Of a stretch of DNA of 64,000 nucleotides, positions 62,029-64,000 are shown piece by piece. Numbering within the stretch: position 1 is the first letter of the stretch; each line of letters begins with the position of its first letter. Origin of the DNA: Talinum fruticosum (taxonomy: Eukaryota > Streptophyta > Magnoliopsida > Caryophyllales > Talinaceae); assembly GCA_021018815.1 (NCBI GenBank), contig JAITYX010000012.1:6869001-6933000 (forward strand). Direction: 5' to 3'. Below the pieces are notes generated by a model. It was not told the origin of the DNA and did not search any database. It saw only the letters and a program-made list of their open reading frames with translations. Position numbers and translations under genes: made by a program.

Positions 62029-62640
62029 GTGGGTCCACAACAGCACTCAGGAAGCCCCAAAAAGCCTCGAAGTCGTAAAGAAGAAGACCCAATCCTAAAA
62101 CAACTTCAAAAGATAAAAGTTGACATCTTAATTTGGCAACTTATATGTGCTTCCCAAAAACATAGGCAGGCTTTGATTGACGTCCTTAGCAAGATCGAGG
62201 TCTCTCATGAAATCACGCCTGAGGAAGTAGTAGGATTGGTTAATAGTGGGGATGGAACCATTACTTTTGATCAAAAGAATCTCCTCGAAGAAGGTGTTGC
62301 ACACAACAATGCCCTTTCTTTAACTATAACTTGAGTCAACAAGTTTGTTCCCTTAATGTTCATAGACAACGGATCAGCTGTGAATGTTTGTCCCTGGAGG
62401 ACAGACTAAAGGTTAGCAATTAGAGAGCAAGAACTCTCTAAACAGACTATCCATCTCCGAGCTTACGATAATTCTAAGAGAGCGAGTCTCAAGAACGTTA
62501 CCTTACCAATCAATATATGGCCAGTAGAAAAGAACATCAAATTCTAAGTCCTGGACATCCCAACTTCATTCAACTCCGCTCCTAGGATAACCTTGGTTAC
62601 ATGATCATCAAGCACCGCCCTCTACACTACATCGGAAAGT
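62029..62640 (+). pseudogene. Pre-protease and aspartic protease relic
   Basis: The open frame at 62029-62334 contains LKQLQKIKVDILIWQLICAS and HRQALIDVLSKIEV, the conserved segment before protease in Tat elements. After a TGA stop the reading continues with FIDNGSAVNVCPW near 62,360, the retropepsin active-site region. The usual D-[ST/G]-G is seen as D-N-G, which may be a tolerated variant or decay. Confidence 0.8.
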
Positions 62641-62690
62641 TAATATGTTCATCAAAGGTTAAGTTGTAACTATCATAGGGGATAATCTTT

Positions 62691-63164
62691 ATGCTACTAT
62701 CACCTCCAAAGAATCTCGTGGTTAAAATCGAGCTTGATACTAACAACGAAGAACTATATGGATTTGAGACTGCCACTGCCTTAGACAAGGATGAAGCACC
62801 TCTTAACTTCAATCCATATGGCAATCCTAGTGTCCACTCAATGCTTAGGAAGAAGGGGTACTTTCTAGGTCTAACTGTAAGAAGAAGGGCATACCACCAA
62901 ATCTTTCCACCCCTTGAATCCACTAATACTTACAAATTTGGGCTAGGCTATCAACCTACTACTAAGGACTTAGCCCAAGCCAAGTGGGAGATTCAGACTA
63001 AGAGGACTGCACATCACACAGTCTACTCTATTAAGCCTTTTCCCTATACTCTAAACGGGCAATTCCTAAGAGAAGGGGACGATTTTCCTTACTATGGTTT
63101 TCCTGAACCCTACTACCTTAAAGAGAAAGGTGTTTTGATACCTAGCTTGGAGATTTTCAAGTGA
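62691..63164 (+). pseudogene. pol linker with G-patch-like segment
   Basis: A 157-residue open frame containing SMLRKKGYFLGLTVRRRAY and FGLGYQPTTKD, the G-patch-like stretch between protease and reverse transcriptase typical of Tat/Ogre pol. It is the longest unbroken piece of this element in the window. Confidence 0.7.
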
Positions 63165-63735
63165 TTGTTGTATAATAGAAAAGGAGGCACCCTACCTCCT
63201 CGAAGAGGGACAATCCACACAAGACTGGACCAACCTACCAGGGAATAATCTTTTCGGTCTTCTGTTCGGGCAAGAGAAGAACCTAAAAGGGAATTCCATA
63301 TCGGTATCTGTCACGATCCATGTCGTACCCATAGTTCGATCTATCTAGGTTCATCACCGACGTTGATAATGAAGGGTCCAAGCATGTTAGTTGGATTGAC
63401 AACGAGGAGGGCCAAGAATTCACTATTAGCTTAGGAGCACATCCCTTTCTAAGTCTAGTACTAGGAATTCTAATTCTTCTTATCTTGTTCCTAGTCCTTT
63501 TCCTAATTTTGTTTCTAATTCTGCGTCTTCGCTTCTAAGTCTCGATGTCCTCCTTTCTTCATTCAATGAAGTGAACCTTTCAGCTTACTCTTTGCCTCCT
63601 CTTGTTTTCAATTGTTTTGCCTCTAATGATGAATAAGAAATACCTAAAGAATTAATAAAAGCTATGGAAGATCATGAAAATCGCTCACCAATAATAGAGG
63701 AAACAATAACAATTAATATAGGATCAGCTGATCAA
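63165..63735 (+). other. Degraded pol spacer before reverse transcriptase
   Basis: Between the G-patch-like segment and reverse transcriptase. Related elements have a poorly conserved acidic linker here. I see only fragments with many stops. Confidence 0.5.
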
Positions 63736-63739
63736 CCTT

Positions 63740-64000
63740 AAGAAGTTAAGATTAGGAAAATGTTGGATCCAAAAGAGCAGAAGCAATTTACTTCGCTCCT
63801 TACAAAGTTCATAGATGTCATTACATGGTCCTACAAAGGCATGCCAGGTATAGATCCAAGTACGGTAAAACATAAAATTCCACTCTACGAAGATGCTAAG
63901 CCAATTAAGTAGAAGCTAAGAAGGATGAAACCTGAATAGGCACCGAAGATTAAGGAAGAGGCCTAGAAGATTTTAGAGGCTGGGTTCATTAGAGTATTTC
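63740..64000 (+). pseudogene. Start of reverse transcriptase, cut by the window edge
   Basis: Reads MLDPKEQKQFTSLLTKF, VITWSYKGMPGIDPSTVKH and KLRRMKPE, then KILEAGFIRV. This is the N-terminal approach to the Ty3/gypsy polymerase domain. Three in-frame stops (near 63,911, 63,938 and 63,965) replace codons in otherwise conserved positions. The catalytic motif lies beyond the window. Confidence 0.88.

Larger units (their letters stand above)
59100..64000 (+). mobile_element. Tat/Ogre-like Ty3/gypsy relic with gag and pol, truncated at its 5' end and by the window edge
   Basis: From about 59,108 the plus strand matches the minus-strand leader of the array copies (ggttcaccgagaggcacc, then tgccccacac). 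It then continues with leader minisatellite, gag, protease, linker and the start of reverse transcriptase. No LTR or primer-binding site precedes it. Frequent in-frame stops (mostly TAA/TAG) show decay. It is the pol-bearing relative of the pol-less array elements. Confidence 0.85.

Noticed and set aside
1..64000. CRISPR array, tRNA, rRNA or organelle-derived segment
   Set aside because: The repeats are contiguous minisatellites without unique spacers. I saw no tRNA cloverleaf, rRNA or chloroplast/mitochondrial gene sequence; primer-binding sites are only tRNA complements.

Overview
This is nuclear DNA from a flowering plant, most likely a eudicot with a repeat-rich genome. Plant features are GT-AG introns, plant-type Ty3/gypsy (Tat/Ogre-like) and Ty1/copia relics, a hAT transposon, and a chromatin AAA-ATPase gene laid out like the Arabidopsis At3g15120 (BRP1) family. 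A TIR element carrying a GAGACGGTCTCA-type core hints weakly at Caryophyllales, but the sequence does not settle the taxon.

Layout. (1) 1-25,950: a minus-strand head-to-tail chain of five copies of one non-autonomous Tat/Ogre-like LTR element. The order is LTR, internal, LTR, internal, with one LTR per junction. Each full internal region (4.2-4.4 kb) holds a primer-binding site, a leader with an AT-rich minisatellite, a truncated gag relic and a 3' untranslated region with a 45-bp minisatellite, and has no pol. A 551-bp foldback-like element sits in copy 1. (2) 25,951-36,300: intergenic DNA with a 5.4-kb TG...TA element (26,615-32,044) that contains a nested 2.2-kb TG...CA element (27,924-30,087), then two non-coding TIR elements. 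(3) 36,651-47,341: the one clear host gene, on the minus strand, with six coding exons for about 1,896 residues (extended PHD finger, AAA+ ATPase, degenerate second AAA module). Its splice sites are all good, yet five single-base frame breaks all fall in homopolymers, which looks like uncorrected sequencing error more than gene death. (4) 47,342-48,700: a head-to-head intergenic region and a plus-strand fragment beginning like phosphatidate phosphatase (lipin/PAH) and then switching to unrelated sequence. (5) 49,600-56,000: an LTR-like sequence related to the array, interrupted by a hAT transposon of 3,898 bp with perfect 11-bp ends and an 8-bp target duplication. (6) 57,200-58,800: relics of a Ty1/copia element (RNase H end plus a possible third ORF) on the minus strand. 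(7) 59,100-64,000: a plus-strand Tat/Ogre relic with gag, protease, G-patch-like linker and the start of reverse transcriptase. It is the coding-type relative of the pol-less elements in region 1.

Apart from the AAA-ATPase gene, nearly everything here is mobile-element sequence. The most informative observations are the shared-LTR tandem chain of pol-less elements, the repeated CAG/CTG versus CGAG/CTCG alternation between its copies, and the homopolymer-restricted frame breaks, which together bear on how much of the apparent decay is real.
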